This document shows, one piece after another, positions 15,183-22,673 of a stretch of DNA of 33,113 bases. The notes beneath the pieces are model-generated. The model did no database searches. It worked only from the letters and a program-made list of their open reading frames with translations, and was not told where the DNA came from. The translations under genes and the position numbers were made by a program. Source of the stretch: Chloroflexota bacterium (GTDB lineage: Bacteria > Chloroflexota > UBA6077 > CF-72); assembly GCA_019247515.1 (NCBI GenBank), contig JAFAOS010000171.1, positions 1-33,113 on the forward strand, in the 5' to 3' direction. The first letter of the stretch is position 1. Each line of letters opens with the position of its first letter.

Positions 15183-16568
15183 TCAGGCGACGCGGCTGGC
15201 GACGCCCACCGCTTCGGCGTGGACTGCCGCCGGCGCCTCCGCCAGCAGCGGATCGGCGCCTGGCCGTCCGATCGGCTGGTAGAAGAAGCCGCGCGCCACC
15301 ATCTCGCTCGGGTCGTACAGGTTGCGACCGTCCACCAGCAGCGGGTAGCGCATCGAGTGTCGCACCCGTTCCAGGTCCAACCGGCGGAACTCACTCCACG
15401 GCGTCAGCAGGATCACCGCCTCGGCGTCCTCGGCGACCGCGTACGCGTCCTTGCACAGCTCGACGCCAGGCAGAATCGAGCGCGCCGCGTCGTTGGCCGC
15501 CGGATCGAACGCCTTGACGCGTGCTCCTTGCGACTGCAGCAGGTGGATGATCTCGACTGCCGGCGATTCGCGCAGGTCGTCCGTGTTCGGTTTGAAGGCC
15601 AGTCCCAGCACGCCAATGGTGCGGTCTTCGATCGAACCCAGCGTGCCGCGCACCTTCTGCAGCACCAGGCGCCGCATGTCGCGGTTGATCTCCATCACCG
15701 CGCGCAGCAGCTGTGGGTGAGCACCCGACATGCTGGCCATGTGCGCCAGGGCTTTGACGTCCTTGGGGAAGCACGAGCCGCCGTAACCCACGCCAGCGTC
15801 CAGGAACTCGGGGCTGATGCGCCGGTCCAGGCCCATGCCGCGCGAGACCTCCTTCACGTCGGCGCCCAGCCGCTCGCAGATGCTGGCGATCTCGTTGATG
15901 AAGCTGATCTTCGTCGCCAGGAAGGCGTTCGAGGCGTACTTGATCATCTCGGCGGTGCGGATGTCGGTCTTGATGATGGGCATTTCAGGCTGCAGGTCGC
16001 GATACAGACCCGCGACCCGATCGATCGCCTCGGGGTCCGTCCCACCCAGCACGACGCGGTCCGGATGGCGGAAGTCGTCCACCGCCGAGCCCTCGCGCAA
16101 AAACTCGGGATTGCTGACCACGCGGAAGCGCGCGCCCGAGCCGTTGCTGGCGCGTTCGAGAGCCGGCAGCATCCAGTCGCCCGTGCCGATCGGCATCGTG
16201 CTCTTGTTGACGACGATCAGGCTGCGCTCGGAAGGCGTGTGCTCGCCCAGGCTGTGGGCGGCGGCCTTGACCTGGCTCATGTCCGCTTCGCCTTCGATGC
16301 CCGAAGGCGTGCCGACGCAGACGAACGCAAACTCCGCTTTGCTGAGTCCTTCGACATAGTCGAGCGTGAAGCGCAGCCGGCCGGCTTTGATGTTCTGAAC
16401 GACGACTTCTTCCAGGCCCGGCTCGTAGATCGGTAGCTGGCCGCGTGCCAGCCGCTCGACTTTGCCAGGATCAATGTCGATGCCCACGACCTGATTGCCC
16501 AGCTCCGCGAAGCAAGCGGCGGTGACGAGCCCAACGTAATTGGTGCCGATGACGGCGATGATGGCCAT
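15183..16568 (-). CDS. ugd: UDP-glucose 6-dehydrogenase
   Basis: The protein has 461 residues, within the family range. An N-terminal Rossmann domain, a central helical domain and a C-terminal UDP-binding domain are recognisable. K210 lies in EMIKYASNAFLATK, and the catalytic cysteine is C266 in GYGGSCFPKD. GLAFKPNTDDLRESP marks the C-terminal domain. The enzyme oxidises UDP-glucose to UDP-glucuronate with two NAD+, feeding surface polysaccharide. The dinucleotide motif reads GTNYVG, with Asn where most family members have Gly (GTGYVG). The start ATG 16568 is 8 bases after a TACACT -10 box. Confidence 0.95.
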   Translation of the reverse strand: MAIIAVIGTNYVGLVTAACFAELGNQVVGIDIDPGKVERLARGQLPIYEPGLEEVVVQNIKAGRLRFTLDYVEGLSKAEFAFVCVGTPSGIEGEADMSQVKAAAHSLGEHTPSERSLIVVNKSTMPIGTGDWMLPALERASNGSGARFRVVSNPEFLREGSAVDDFRHPDRVVLGGTDPEAIDRVAGLYRDLQPEMPIIKTDIRTAEMIKYASNAFLATKISFINEIASICERLGADVKEVSRGMGLDRRISPEFLDAGVGYGGSCFPKDVKALAHMASMSGAHPQLLRAVMEINRDMRRLVLQKVRGTLGSIEDRTIGVLGLAFKPNTDDLRESPAVEIIHLLQSQGARVKAFDPAANDAARSILPGVELCKDAYAVAEDAEAVILLTPWSEFRRLDLERVRHSMRYPLLVDGRNLYDPSEMVARGFFYQPIGRPGADPLLAEAPAAVHAEAVGVASRVA

Positions 16569-16576
16569 TACTCTGG

Positions 16577-16582
16577 AGTGTA
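16577..16582 (-). promoter_or_regulatory. TANNNT -10 box of a probable leaderless promoter
   Basis: On the minus strand TACACT ends 8 bases before the ATG at 16568. Thus ugd can be transcribed separately from the aminotransferase upstream. Confidence 0.5.
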
Positions 16583-16647
16583 AGTAATCGCTGCCGTAAA
16601 CACGGGGGCAGCCCGGTTGATTATCGGTTGAGCGGCCTCGGGGAGTG

Positions 16648-17868
16648 TCAGGCGGCGCGCAGCGCCTGCTGAACGCGACTCACGCCCTCATGGAGCTGGT
16701 CCATGCCGAGCGCGTAGGAGAACCGCACGAATCCGGGCGTCCCAAACGCTTCGCCGGGCACGGTGACCACCAGCGCGTCATCCAACAGGTACGCGCACAG
16801 CTCGGACGACGACGACACCACGCGCCCCTTCGGGCCCAGCGGCTTGCCGAGCAACCCGCGCACATCTGGGAACACGTAAAAGGCGCCGTCGGGCTCGCCG
16901 CACACCAGGCCGTCGATGGCCGACAGGCCGTTCACGATCGCGTCGCGCCGCTGGCGAAAGACGCCGACCATCTCGTCGACCGTGGCCTCCACGGCGGCCT
17001 GACCCTGCAGGGCGTACGTCGCCGCGCGCTGGGTAATCGATGACGGGTGGCTCGTGAGGTGGCTCTGGACGGCCGAGGCCATCTCGACCAGCTCCGACGG
17101 ACCGACCAGCCAGCCCAGTCGCCAGCCGGTCATCGCGTAGGCCTTCGAGACGCCATCCACGATAAAGCTGCGCCCGGCCATTTCCGGCGCGGCACGCAGC
17201 CAGCGGCCGACGGGCACGTAGCTGATGCGCGCGTAGATTTCGTCGACGACGACGGCCACGTCCCGGTCGGCAAGCACTTCCGCCAGCGCCGCGAGCTCCG
17301 CGTCGCTGTAGACCGCGCCGGTGGGATTGCTGGGCGTGCACAACACCAGCGCGCGCGAGCGGTCGGTGAGGTGCGAGCGCAGGTCTTCGGGCGTGAGCTT
17401 CCAGGACGGGGCGGAGGTCGGAATGGCCACCGGGCGGGCGCCGGCCATCTTGGCCTGCTCCGCATAGCTGACCCAGTACGGCGCGGGCAGCAGCACTTCG
17501 TCGCCCGGATCGCACAGGACCTGCATGGCAATGAACAGCGCCTCTTTGGCACCGCTGGTGGCAATGACCTGGTTCCAGGTGAACGGCACGCCGGTCATCT
17601 CGGCCGTCCGCTCGGCGACCAGTTTTCTCAACGCCGGGTCACCGCTGACCGTGGTGTAGTGCGTCGCGTCGTCGACCAGTGCCAGGTTAGCCGCGTCCTT
17701 GACAGGCTCGGGTGTCGGAAAGTCGGGTTCCCCCACGCCGAACGAGATGATGGGTTGTCCGGCGGCTTTGAGGGCTTTGGCGCGCGCATCGAGCGCCATC
17801 GACGCCGACGCCTCGATGTGTCGGGCGCGCTCGCTCCCGCTGAGCCCGCGCCGGGTGCTCGACGTCAT
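16648..17868 (-). CDS. Class I pyridoxal-phosphate aminotransferase (aspartate aminotransferase family)
   Basis: The 406-residue length is normal for subgroup Iγ aspartate aminotransferases. It has FGVGEPDFPTP (43-53), N181 in TPSNPTGAVY, D209 and Y212 in VVDEIYARI, the PLP-binding lysine K242 in DGVSKAYAMTGWRLGW, and a conserved arginine (R250) just after it. A further Arg near 388 (GFVRFSYA) fits the α-carboxylate ligand. It transfers amino groups between aspartate (or another amino acid) and 2-oxoglutarate. Prephenate or broad specificity is possible within this subgroup. It is probably co-transcribed with the upstream GreA-family gene, whose stop is only 3 bases away. Confidence 0.92.
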   Translation of the reverse strand: MTSSTRRGLSGSERARHIEASASMALDARAKALKAAGQPIISFGVGEPDFPTPEPVKDAANLALVDDATHYTTVSGDPALRKLVAERTAEMTGVPFTWNQVIATSGAKEALFIAMQVLCDPGDEVLLPAPYWVSYAEQAKMAGARPVAIPTSAPSWKLTPEDLRSHLTDRSRALVLCTPSNPTGAVYSDAELAALAEVLADRDVAVVVDEIYARISYVPVGRWLRAAPEMAGRSFIVDGVSKAYAMTGWRLGWLVGPSELVEMASAVQSHLTSHPSSITQRAATYALQGQAAVEATVDEMVGVFRQRRDAIVNGLSAIDGLVCGEPDGAFYVFPDVRGLLGKPLGPKGRVVSSSSELCAYLLDDALVVTVPGEAFGTPGFVRFSYALGMDQLHEGVSRVQQALRAA

Positions 17869-17871
17869 CGA

Positions 17872-18342
17872 TCAGGCGACGTCGAGGACGACGAGACGTT
17901 CGGGACCATTGGGCGTTTCGGCGGTGACCTCTTCGTCCTTCTTGCGGCCGACGAGCGCGCGGCCGATCGGCGACTCCTCAGAGATGCGACCGCGGCGTGG
18001 ATCAGCTTCGGCGGGTGACACGAGCATGTACGACGCCTCTTCACCGTCTTCGTGGCGCAACTTCACCCTGGCACCCAGTCGAATGATCCCATCGCGCGAG
18101 GAGTTCTCCTCGATCGGCTCGGCGGCGGCCAGCAGCGCTCGTAATTCGCCAATCCGCCCTTCAAGCAGGGCCAGGGCGTCCATGGCGTCGCGCAGGTCGA
18201 GGTTTTCGGCCGGATCGTTGCCACCGGCTCGGGCGTCGCCGAGTCGGGAGGAAACCGTCGGCAACTCGGCTTCCAGTCGGGCGAGCTCCTCTTCTAGCTC
18301 GCGCCGACCTTCTGGCGTCAGTCGCACCGTCAGTCGTGCCAC
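17872..18342 (-). CDS. greA: Transcription elongation factor, GreA/GreB family
   Basis: The 156 residues match the Gre layout. An N-terminal coiled coil (~1-75) has acidic tip residues D43 and E46 in NDPAENLDL, equivalent to the D41/E44 pair that enters the polymerase channel. A C-terminal FKBP-like domain (~80-156) shows GARVKLRHEDGEE, SPAEADPRRGRISEESPIGRALVG and a final strand. It stimulates cleavage of backtracked RNA. The sequence after the tip (LDLRDAMD) departs from the common SENAEYHAA. The start is GTG 18342, 9 bases after a TAGCAT box, so it is probably leaderless. The aminotransferase follows in the same unit. Confidence 0.92.
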   Translation of the reverse strand: MARLTVRLTPEGRRELEEELARLEAELPTVSSRLGDARAGGNDPAENLDLRDAMDALALLEGRIGELRALLAAAEPIEENSSRDGIIRLGARVKLRHEDGEEASYMLVSPAEADPRRGRISEESPIGRALVGRKKDEEVTAETPNGPERLVVLDVA

Positions 18343-18351
18343 GGGGCTGGA

Positions 18352-18357
18352 ATGCTA
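18352..18357 (-). promoter_or_regulatory. TANNNT -10 box of a probable leaderless promoter
   Basis: On the minus strand TAGCAT ends 9 bases before the GTG at 18342. Confidence 0.45.
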
Positions 18358-18385
18358 CTCCCTTGTCGAGGTTCCTGCCACATAC

Positions 18386-18400
18386 GGCACGCAACGTGCC
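18386..18400. promoter_or_regulatory. Inverted repeat GGCACG-CAA-CGTGCC, candidate operator
   Basis: This perfect 6-3-6 inverted repeat lies 28 bases before the ABC exporter start and within the divergent region shared with greA. Its size suits a small dimeric repressor such as a TetR- or MarR-type protein. No such regulator gene is in the window. Confidence 0.4.
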
Positions 18401-18428
18401 AAATTGGGTCGGCGTGCTGGACCCCAAG

Positions 18429-19439
18429 ATGCCGATCGTGGTCATGGACCACGTGACCCGCCGCTACGACGACCTCGCCGCCGTCGACGACGTGAGCCTG
18501 GAAGTTCCGCGCGGCACCATCCTGGGAGTCATCGGTCCGAGTGGGTCAGGCAAAACCACGCTGATCCGCATGCTCACCGGCACCCTCGCGCCCAGCGAGG
18601 GTGACCTGTCGGTGCTGGGCGAGCACCCGCGCAAGTTCAGACGGCAAACCCGCGAAAAGCTCGGGTACATGCCCCAGCATTTCGTCCTGTATGACGAGCT
18701 GACGGCCCGCGAGAACGTCTCGTTCGTCGCCTCGCTGTTCGGGTTGCTGTGGCCAAAGCGCGGCAGGCGCGTCAGACAGCTGCTGGAACTTCTGGACCTG
18801 TGGGACGCGCGTAACCGCCGCGCCAAACAGCTTTCGGGCGGCATGCAGCGCCGACTCGAGCTTGCCTGCGCCATGGTCCACGATCCGGTGCTGCTGTTCG
18901 TCGACGAGCCGACCGCCGGCATCGATCCCATGCTGCGCGAGACCGTCTGGAACGAGTTCCGACGCCTGCGCGACGCGGGGCGCACGCTGGTGGTGACGAC
19001 CCAGATCGTCAGCGAAGCCGCCTATTGCGACTCGATCGCCGTGCTTTCCCACGGCGCACTGATCGCCCTCGCGTCGCCCGAGGACCTGCGGCGGAGAGCC
19101 TCGGGCGGCGACGTCATCGAGATCAAGACCACGGCCGCCTTCGACGGCGTGACCCTGGACGGGCTGCCCGGCGTGCGTGAGATTCGCCAGCACGCCCCAC
19201 GCGAGATACTGGTCATCACCGACGACGCCGCCACCACCACGCCGAGGGTGGTCGAGGCGATTCAGTCCGCGGGCGGCACGGTCGTCTCGAGCAGCGAGTA
19301 TCGACCGACCTTCGACGAAGTCTTCTCGCGCCTGGTCACGCAGGCCGAAGAGTCGCAGGACGGCGCAGAACAGGGAAAGGGGGTTGGAGTTGCGGAAGCT
19401 GAAGCAAAGCGTGACGGAGCTGTTCCTCGGGCTGCTTAA
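18429..19439 (+). CDS. ABC transporter ATP-binding protein (ABC-2 exporter type)
   Basis: The 336 residues include Walker A GPSGSGKTT (36-44), Q-loop Q83, signature LSGGMQ (135-140), Walker B LLFVDEP (155-161) and D-loop GIDP. The switch position normally held by His is Gln (Q192 in VVTTQIVSEA). The C-terminal ~100 residues form the extra domain common in DrrA/CcmA-like exporters (EYRPTFDEVFSRL near the end). It energises export of an unknown substrate with the permease that follows. The start ATG 18429 was chosen because the family begins at this point. Its last 50 bases overlap the permease gene, and its last ~17 residues look like a by-product of that overlap. Confidence 0.92.
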   Translation: MPIVVMDHVTRRYDDLAAVDDVSLEVPRGTILGVIGPSGSGKTTLIRMLTGTLAPSEGDLSVLGEHPRKFRRQTREKLGYMPQHFVLYDELTARENVSFVASLFGLLWPKRGRRVRQLLELLDLWDARNRRAKQLSGGMQRRLELACAMVHDPVLLFVDEPTAGIDPMLRETVWNEFRRLRDAGRTLVVTTQIVSEAAYCDSIAVLSHGALIALASPEDLRRRASGGDVIEIKTTAAFDGVTLDGLPGVREIRQHAPREILVITDDAATTTPRVVEAIQSAGGTVVSSSEYRPTFDEVFSRLVTQAEESQDGAEQGKGVGVAEAEAKRDGAVPRAA

Positions 19440-20619
19440 GGTCTGGACGCGAACAACTGCCTTTGTCGGCAAAGACGTCATCGAGGTCATTCGACAGCCG
19501 GGTGCGCTGTTCAGCCTGATCTTCGGCCCGTTCCTGATCATGGGCCTGTTCGGACTGGGATACAGCGGTCAGTATCGTCCGCTGACTACGGTGCTGGTCA
19601 TCCCTGCCGACTCCAACCTGCCGCGCGACCCGGCCTACTACCAGCCATACCTGGGCCAATCAATCACCCTGACGCAGATCACCGACGACGTCAACGCGGC
19701 GCGCCAGCAGCTGCAGGACCAGAAGATCGACCTGCTGATCATTGCGCCCGACAACGTCGAGCAGAACTTTATGAGTGGCCAGCAGTCTTCAATTGACATC
19801 GAATACAACGAGCTGGACCCGGTTCGCGACAACTACGCGCGTTTCGTAGCGGATCGCCAGGTCCAGCAGCTCAATCAGGCCATCGTCCAGCAAGCCGTCG
19901 CCTCGGGCGAGCAGTACGTCGTGCAGTCGACCGGCAGTCAGCCACCGACGCCGATTTCTCCCGAGGTAATCGCGGCGCCAACCCGTCCCGACACCAGGAA
20001 CCTGGCGCCGATCAGCCCCAACGTGGTGGCCTTTTTCGCTCCAGCCGTGCTGGCGCTGGTGCTCCAGCACATGGGCGTGACGCTGACCGCCCTGTCACTC
20101 GTGCGCGAGCGCTTGAGTGGCGCCATGGATATCTTCCGCGTCGCACCGGTGCGCGCGCTCGAGATCCTGGTCGGCAAATACCTGGCGTACATGTTTTTCT
20201 GCCTGGCGATTGCCGCCCTGATTGGCGTCCTGCTCGTCGGCGTGCTGCACATGCCGATGCTGGGCGACCCGGCCAACGTGGCAATCGTCGTGGTGCTGCT
20301 GTCGTTCGCGTCGCTGGGCCTCGGGCTGTTGATCTCGACGCTAGTCGACTCCGAGCGAGCGGCGGTTCAGTTTTCGATGCTGGTGTTGCTGGCATCGGTC
20401 TTTTTCAGCGGCTTCGTCTTGCCGCTGGATCAGTTCCTCGCACCACTGCGCTACGCCGCCTACACGCTGCCGGTGACGCACGGCATTCAGCTCCTGCAGG
20501 ACTACATGCTGCGTGGCACCACCAACGAGGGCTGGGAGCTGTATGCGCTGGCCGCCATTGGCGTGGTGCTCTTCCTGTTGACGAGCGTCACCGTGCGGCG
20601 GAACCTGCGTTCGGCGTAG
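19390..20619 (+). CDS. ABC-2 type transporter permease
   Basis: The 409 residues have the ABC-2 layout. One helix lies near the N-terminus (ALFSLIFGPFLIMGLFGLGY, ~37-56), then a large ~200-residue extracytoplasmic region, then five helices from about residue 213 to the end. They include VAFFAPAVLALVLQHMGV, the cytoplasmic RERLSGAMDIFRVAPV loop typical of this family, and a GFVLPLDQF re-entrant segment. I choose TTG 19390 because GGGAAAGGGGG lies 6 bases before it. GTG 19411 is the alternative. Overlap with the ATPase gene implies coupled translation. The substrate could be a lipid, drug or polysaccharide. Confidence 0.9.
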   Translation: MRKLKQSVTELFLGLLKVWTRTTAFVGKDVIEVIRQPGALFSLIFGPFLIMGLFGLGYSGQYRPLTTVLVIPADSNLPRDPAYYQPYLGQSITLTQITDDVNAARQQLQDQKIDLLIIAPDNVEQNFMSGQQSSIDIEYNELDPVRDNYARFVADRQVQQLNQAIVQQAVASGEQYVVQSTGSQPPTPISPEVIAAPTRPDTRNLAPISPNVVAFFAPAVLALVLQHMGVTLTALSLVRERLSGAMDIFRVAPVRALEILVGKYLAYMFFCLAIAALIGVLLVGVLHMPMLGDPANVAIVVVLLSFASLGLGLLISTLVDSERAAVQFSMLVLLASVFFSGFVLPLDQFLAPLRYAAYTLPVTHGIQLLQDYMLRGTTNEGWELYALAAIGVVLFLLTSVTVRRNLRSA

Positions 20620-20642
20620 TAAGTCACCTCTCCCGAAGGGAG

Positions 20643-20675
20643 CCCTCACCCCGACCCTCTCCCAGAGGGAGAGGG
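20643..20675. repeat. Hairpin repeat, 33 bp (copy identical to the one at 25658)
   Basis: CCCTCACCCCGA is followed by the arms CCCTCTCCC (20655-20663) and GGGAGAGGG (20667-20675) around AGA, a perfect 9-bp stem. A smaller hairpin (CTCCC-GAA-GGGAG, about 20629-20641) precedes it. It lies between convergent genes and may act as a transcription stop. Confidence 0.8.
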
Positions 20676-20680
20676 AGGTA

Positions 20681-22135
20681 TTACGGTCTGGTCACATATC
20701 CGCCGTCTTCCAGGTACCTGGCGATGGCGGCGGCGGTGACCGCGTGGCCGTACGCGGTGAAGTGCGTATCGATCCTCAAGTACAGGTTTGCCCGATCGGG
20801 CATGGACCGGAACTCTGGCAGCAGGTCCAGCATTGGCACCCGATCGGCGGCCGCCACGCCAGCGAGGTCGCGCTGCGGCCGATCCCAGTCCACCTCGTCG
20901 TCGGTAAACCGGTAGTTCGCCATCGTGCGCGCGTGCATCTCGTCGTCGAACTGACTCATGTCCGGGATGGACACCAGCACCAGCGGCGCACCGACTGACG
21001 CTGCCGTGTCGCGCGCCTGGCCCAGATAGCGACCGAACAGCGGCCAGGCGACGTCGAGCCAATAGGTATGGGGAATGTTGCGCAGGATGGTCCACTCGAA
21101 GCTGGTCAGGTTCAGCCGCTCCTGCTCGGTCGTCAGCGGCGTGGCGCCAGGCGCGGTCGAGACGCTCGGGTCGATTGGCTCGCCGAAGAGCTTGCCCATG
21201 AGCATGGACTCGTCGCGCAGCCCGTCCCAGAGCGCGTGCGCTCGCTGACGCCAGCCAATCGCCGCCGGCGGAGGCGGCGGAGCCACCTGACCGCTGTTCT
21301 GGTCGTTGCCGACTGGTTCTGGCAAGGGTTGCGACGGGTCCCATGCGGCAGGCGGCGGCGGGCCGGGCAGGTTGTTGCGCGGGAACCACGAGCCGCTGTC
21401 TTCGACGAGCTTCGCCGCGTCGAGACCCCAGGTCATCCCTTTCGGGTGCTCCGGCGCATCGCGATATCCCGCCGCGGTGGCCAGCACGTTTTCCGAGACA
21501 TCGTTGCCGAGGAACGCGGCGAGCACGACCAGGTCGGGTTGCAGGCGGGCGAGGTCCTCGCGGAGCAGCCCGCTTTCGTTGTATTCCGTGTAGCCGCCGA
21601 CCCCCGCGTTGACGACCCGCACGTTGGTGTAGCCCGCGTCGCGCAGCTGTTTTTCCAGCGCCGCCGGGAAGGTCTGCTCGTACGCCACCTGGCCGCCGAC
21701 GGTGTAGCTGTCGCCCAGCACGACGATTCGGAATTCACCCGCGGGCTTCGAGCCGCTGGCTGACAGCTCGGGTCCGACCATGCCCAGCGAGTTGGTCTTC
21801 AGAACGCCGTCGTATTCGGAGGTCTTGAGTCGGACGCAGGTGTTGGGCCGCATGACGTAGCCCGCCACCGGGTCCACCAGATACAGCCCCTTCTGGTTCT
21901 GGAGCTGCGTCCCAGCGCCGACACATTGCAAGCCCGCCAGGTTGTTGGCGTGCAGGTCGGCGACGCGCAGGCCAATTTCGCTGGCGGCCGCCGCGAACAC
22001 GAGCGCCGCGCCGATCAGCACGATCGCCTGCAGCCAGGGAAAGCCGCCTGTCGCTTGTGGGTGCATTCGCGGCGGTGGGCCGCGGAGCGGTGGATGGTCG
22101 GTGCGGACGACGCGGAGAGCCACGCTTTGGCGCAT
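20681..22135 (-). CDS. Membrane-anchored SGNH/GDSL-type hydrolase
   Basis: The 484 residues contain an N-terminal membrane helix (~36-55) and an SGNH domain outside the membrane. Block I is GDSYTVGG (G141, D142, nucleophile S143). G180 in NAGVGGY and N211 in GND form the oxyanion site, and the C-terminal DTHFTAYGH (D456, H458) completes the triad. A Pro-rich insertion lies at ~250-290. Such enzymes often add or remove O-acyl groups on sugars. It is divergent from the carbamoyltransferase cassette, a pairing that suggests a shared surface-glycan target. The start is uncertain: ATG 22135 abuts a possible -10 (TACGCT, complement of 22136-22141), so GTG 22123 or ATG 22066 may be used. Confidence 0.82.
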   Translation of the reverse strand: MRQSVALRVVRTDHPPLRGPPPRMHPQATGGFPWLQAIVLIGAALVFAAAASEIGLRVADLHANNLAGLQCVGAGTQLQNQKGLYLVDPVAGYVMRPNTCVRLKTSEYDGVLKTNSLGMVGPELSASGSKPAGEFRIVVLGDSYTVGGQVAYEQTFPAALEKQLRDAGYTNVRVVNAGVGGYTEYNESGLLREDLARLQPDLVVLAAFLGNDVSENVLATAAGYRDAPEHPKGMTWGLDAAKLVEDSGSWFPRNNLPGPPPPAAWDPSQPLPEPVGNDQNSGQVAPPPPPAAIGWRQRAHALWDGLRDESMLMGKLFGEPIDPSVSTAPGATPLTTEQERLNLTSFEWTILRNIPHTYWLDVAWPLFGRYLGQARDTAASVGAPLVLVSIPDMSQFDDEMHARTMANYRFTDDEVDWDRPQRDLAGVAAADRVPMLDLLPEFRSMPDRANLYLRIDTHFTAYGHAVTAAAIARYLEDGGYVTRP

Positions 22136-22155
22136 AGCGTAAGTCCCGTGCCGTC

Positions 22156-22177
22156 ACGCGCGAAACGTTTGGCGCGT
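22156..22177. promoter_or_regulatory. 22-bp near-perfect palindrome, candidate LacI-family operator
   Basis: Arms ACGCGC (22156-22161) and GCGCGT (22172-22177) enclose the palindromic core AAACGTTT (22163-22170). Only the G/G pair at 22162/22171 breaks symmetry, so 20 of 22 positions match. A central CG with AAA/TTT flanks is the hallmark of LacI/GalR-family operators such as PurR sites. It lies between the divergent SGNH and DUF5989 genes, over the likely -35 region for the minus strand. Confidence 0.6.
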
Positions 22178-22219
22178 AAAGATCACATGACGCCCACTCT
22201 CCAGGCGGGTTGACTCATG

Positions 22220-22225
22220 TATCCT
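22220..22225 (+). promoter_or_regulatory. TANNNT -10 box of a probable leaderless promoter
   Basis: TATCCT ends exactly 8 bases before ATG 22234 and decides the start of the DUF5989 gene. Confidence 0.5.
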
Positions 22226-22233
22226 CGCCCCAA

Positions 22234-22440
22234 ATGGATCGGGTGTCTCGCTCTCGACCGCGCCGCAATGTCGGTACGCAGGTCGCCGATCGCATGTCCG
22301 TCTCGAGCGACCTCGTTTACCTGGTGTGGCGCCACAAACTGTTCTGGATGGTGCCGCTGCTGCTGGCGCTGATCATCCTTGCCGCGCTGGTGGTCCTGGA
22401 AGCGACGCCGATCGGACCGCTGCTGTATCCCGTCTTCTAG
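22234..22440 (+). CDS. DUF5989-family small membrane protein
   Basis: The 68 residues have a basic N-terminal part (~1-20), then SSDLVYLVWRHKLFWMVPLL, one membrane helix (~38-57) and the ending IGPLLYPVF. The helix preceded by a charged segment with aromatic/basic residues, and the hydrophobic terminal ...P(F/L)(I/L)Y..F, recall DUF5989 proteins, which are ~50 residues and occur beside carbamoyltransferases. The start ATG 22234 is preferred because of the -10 box 8 bases before it. ATG 22294 would give 48 residues, closer to the bare family length. Its stop overlaps the next GTG by one base. The function is unknown. Confidence 0.72.
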   Translation: MDRVSRSRPRRNVGTQVADRMSVSSDLVYLVWRHKLFWMVPLLLALIILAALVVLEATPIGPLLYPVF

Positions 22441-22667
22441 TGTTCGGCTGGCTGCTCGAAGTCTGGAAGGCGTATGCGCATCGCGCTGCCAGCTACCAGA
22501 CGCGGGTGCTGCTGACGCTGGTGTACCTGGTCGTCCTCGGGCCCGCGGCGTTCATCGCGCGGCTGTTCGGCGCTCGATTGATGGACCTGTCGCCGACCGG
22601 CGGCTCCACGTGGCTGGAACGACCGACCGCGGATAAGTCCGTGGCTGCCCTGCGGCGCCAGTTCTGA
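22440..22667 (+). CDS. SxtJ-like small membrane protein (C-terminal half only)
   Basis: The 75 residues start at GTG 22440, overlapping the previous stop by one base. The sequence shows a Trp/Lys segment (WLLEVWKAYAHRA), one helix (TRVLLTLVYLVVLGPAAFIARL, ~21-42), LFGARLMDL, a short STWLER segment and a terminal RRQF. This order resembles, from memory, the C-terminal half of the SxtJ family, which is typically ~130 residues with extra helices before this part. It lies between DUF5989 and the carbamoyltransferase, where SxtJ-like genes are expected. The family assignment is a recognition by pattern, not by search. Confidence 0.6.
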   Translation: MFGWLLEVWKAYAHRAASYQTRVLLTLVYLVVLGPAAFIARLFGARLMDLSPTGGSTWLERPTADKSVAALRRQF

Positions 22668-22673
22668 TCGGCG

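Noticed and set aside
22210..22215. TTGACT as a -35 box for the DUF5989 gene
   Set aside because: It is only 4 bases from TATCCT, the -10 placed correctly for ATG 22234, and no other hexamer lies 16-18 bases downstream.
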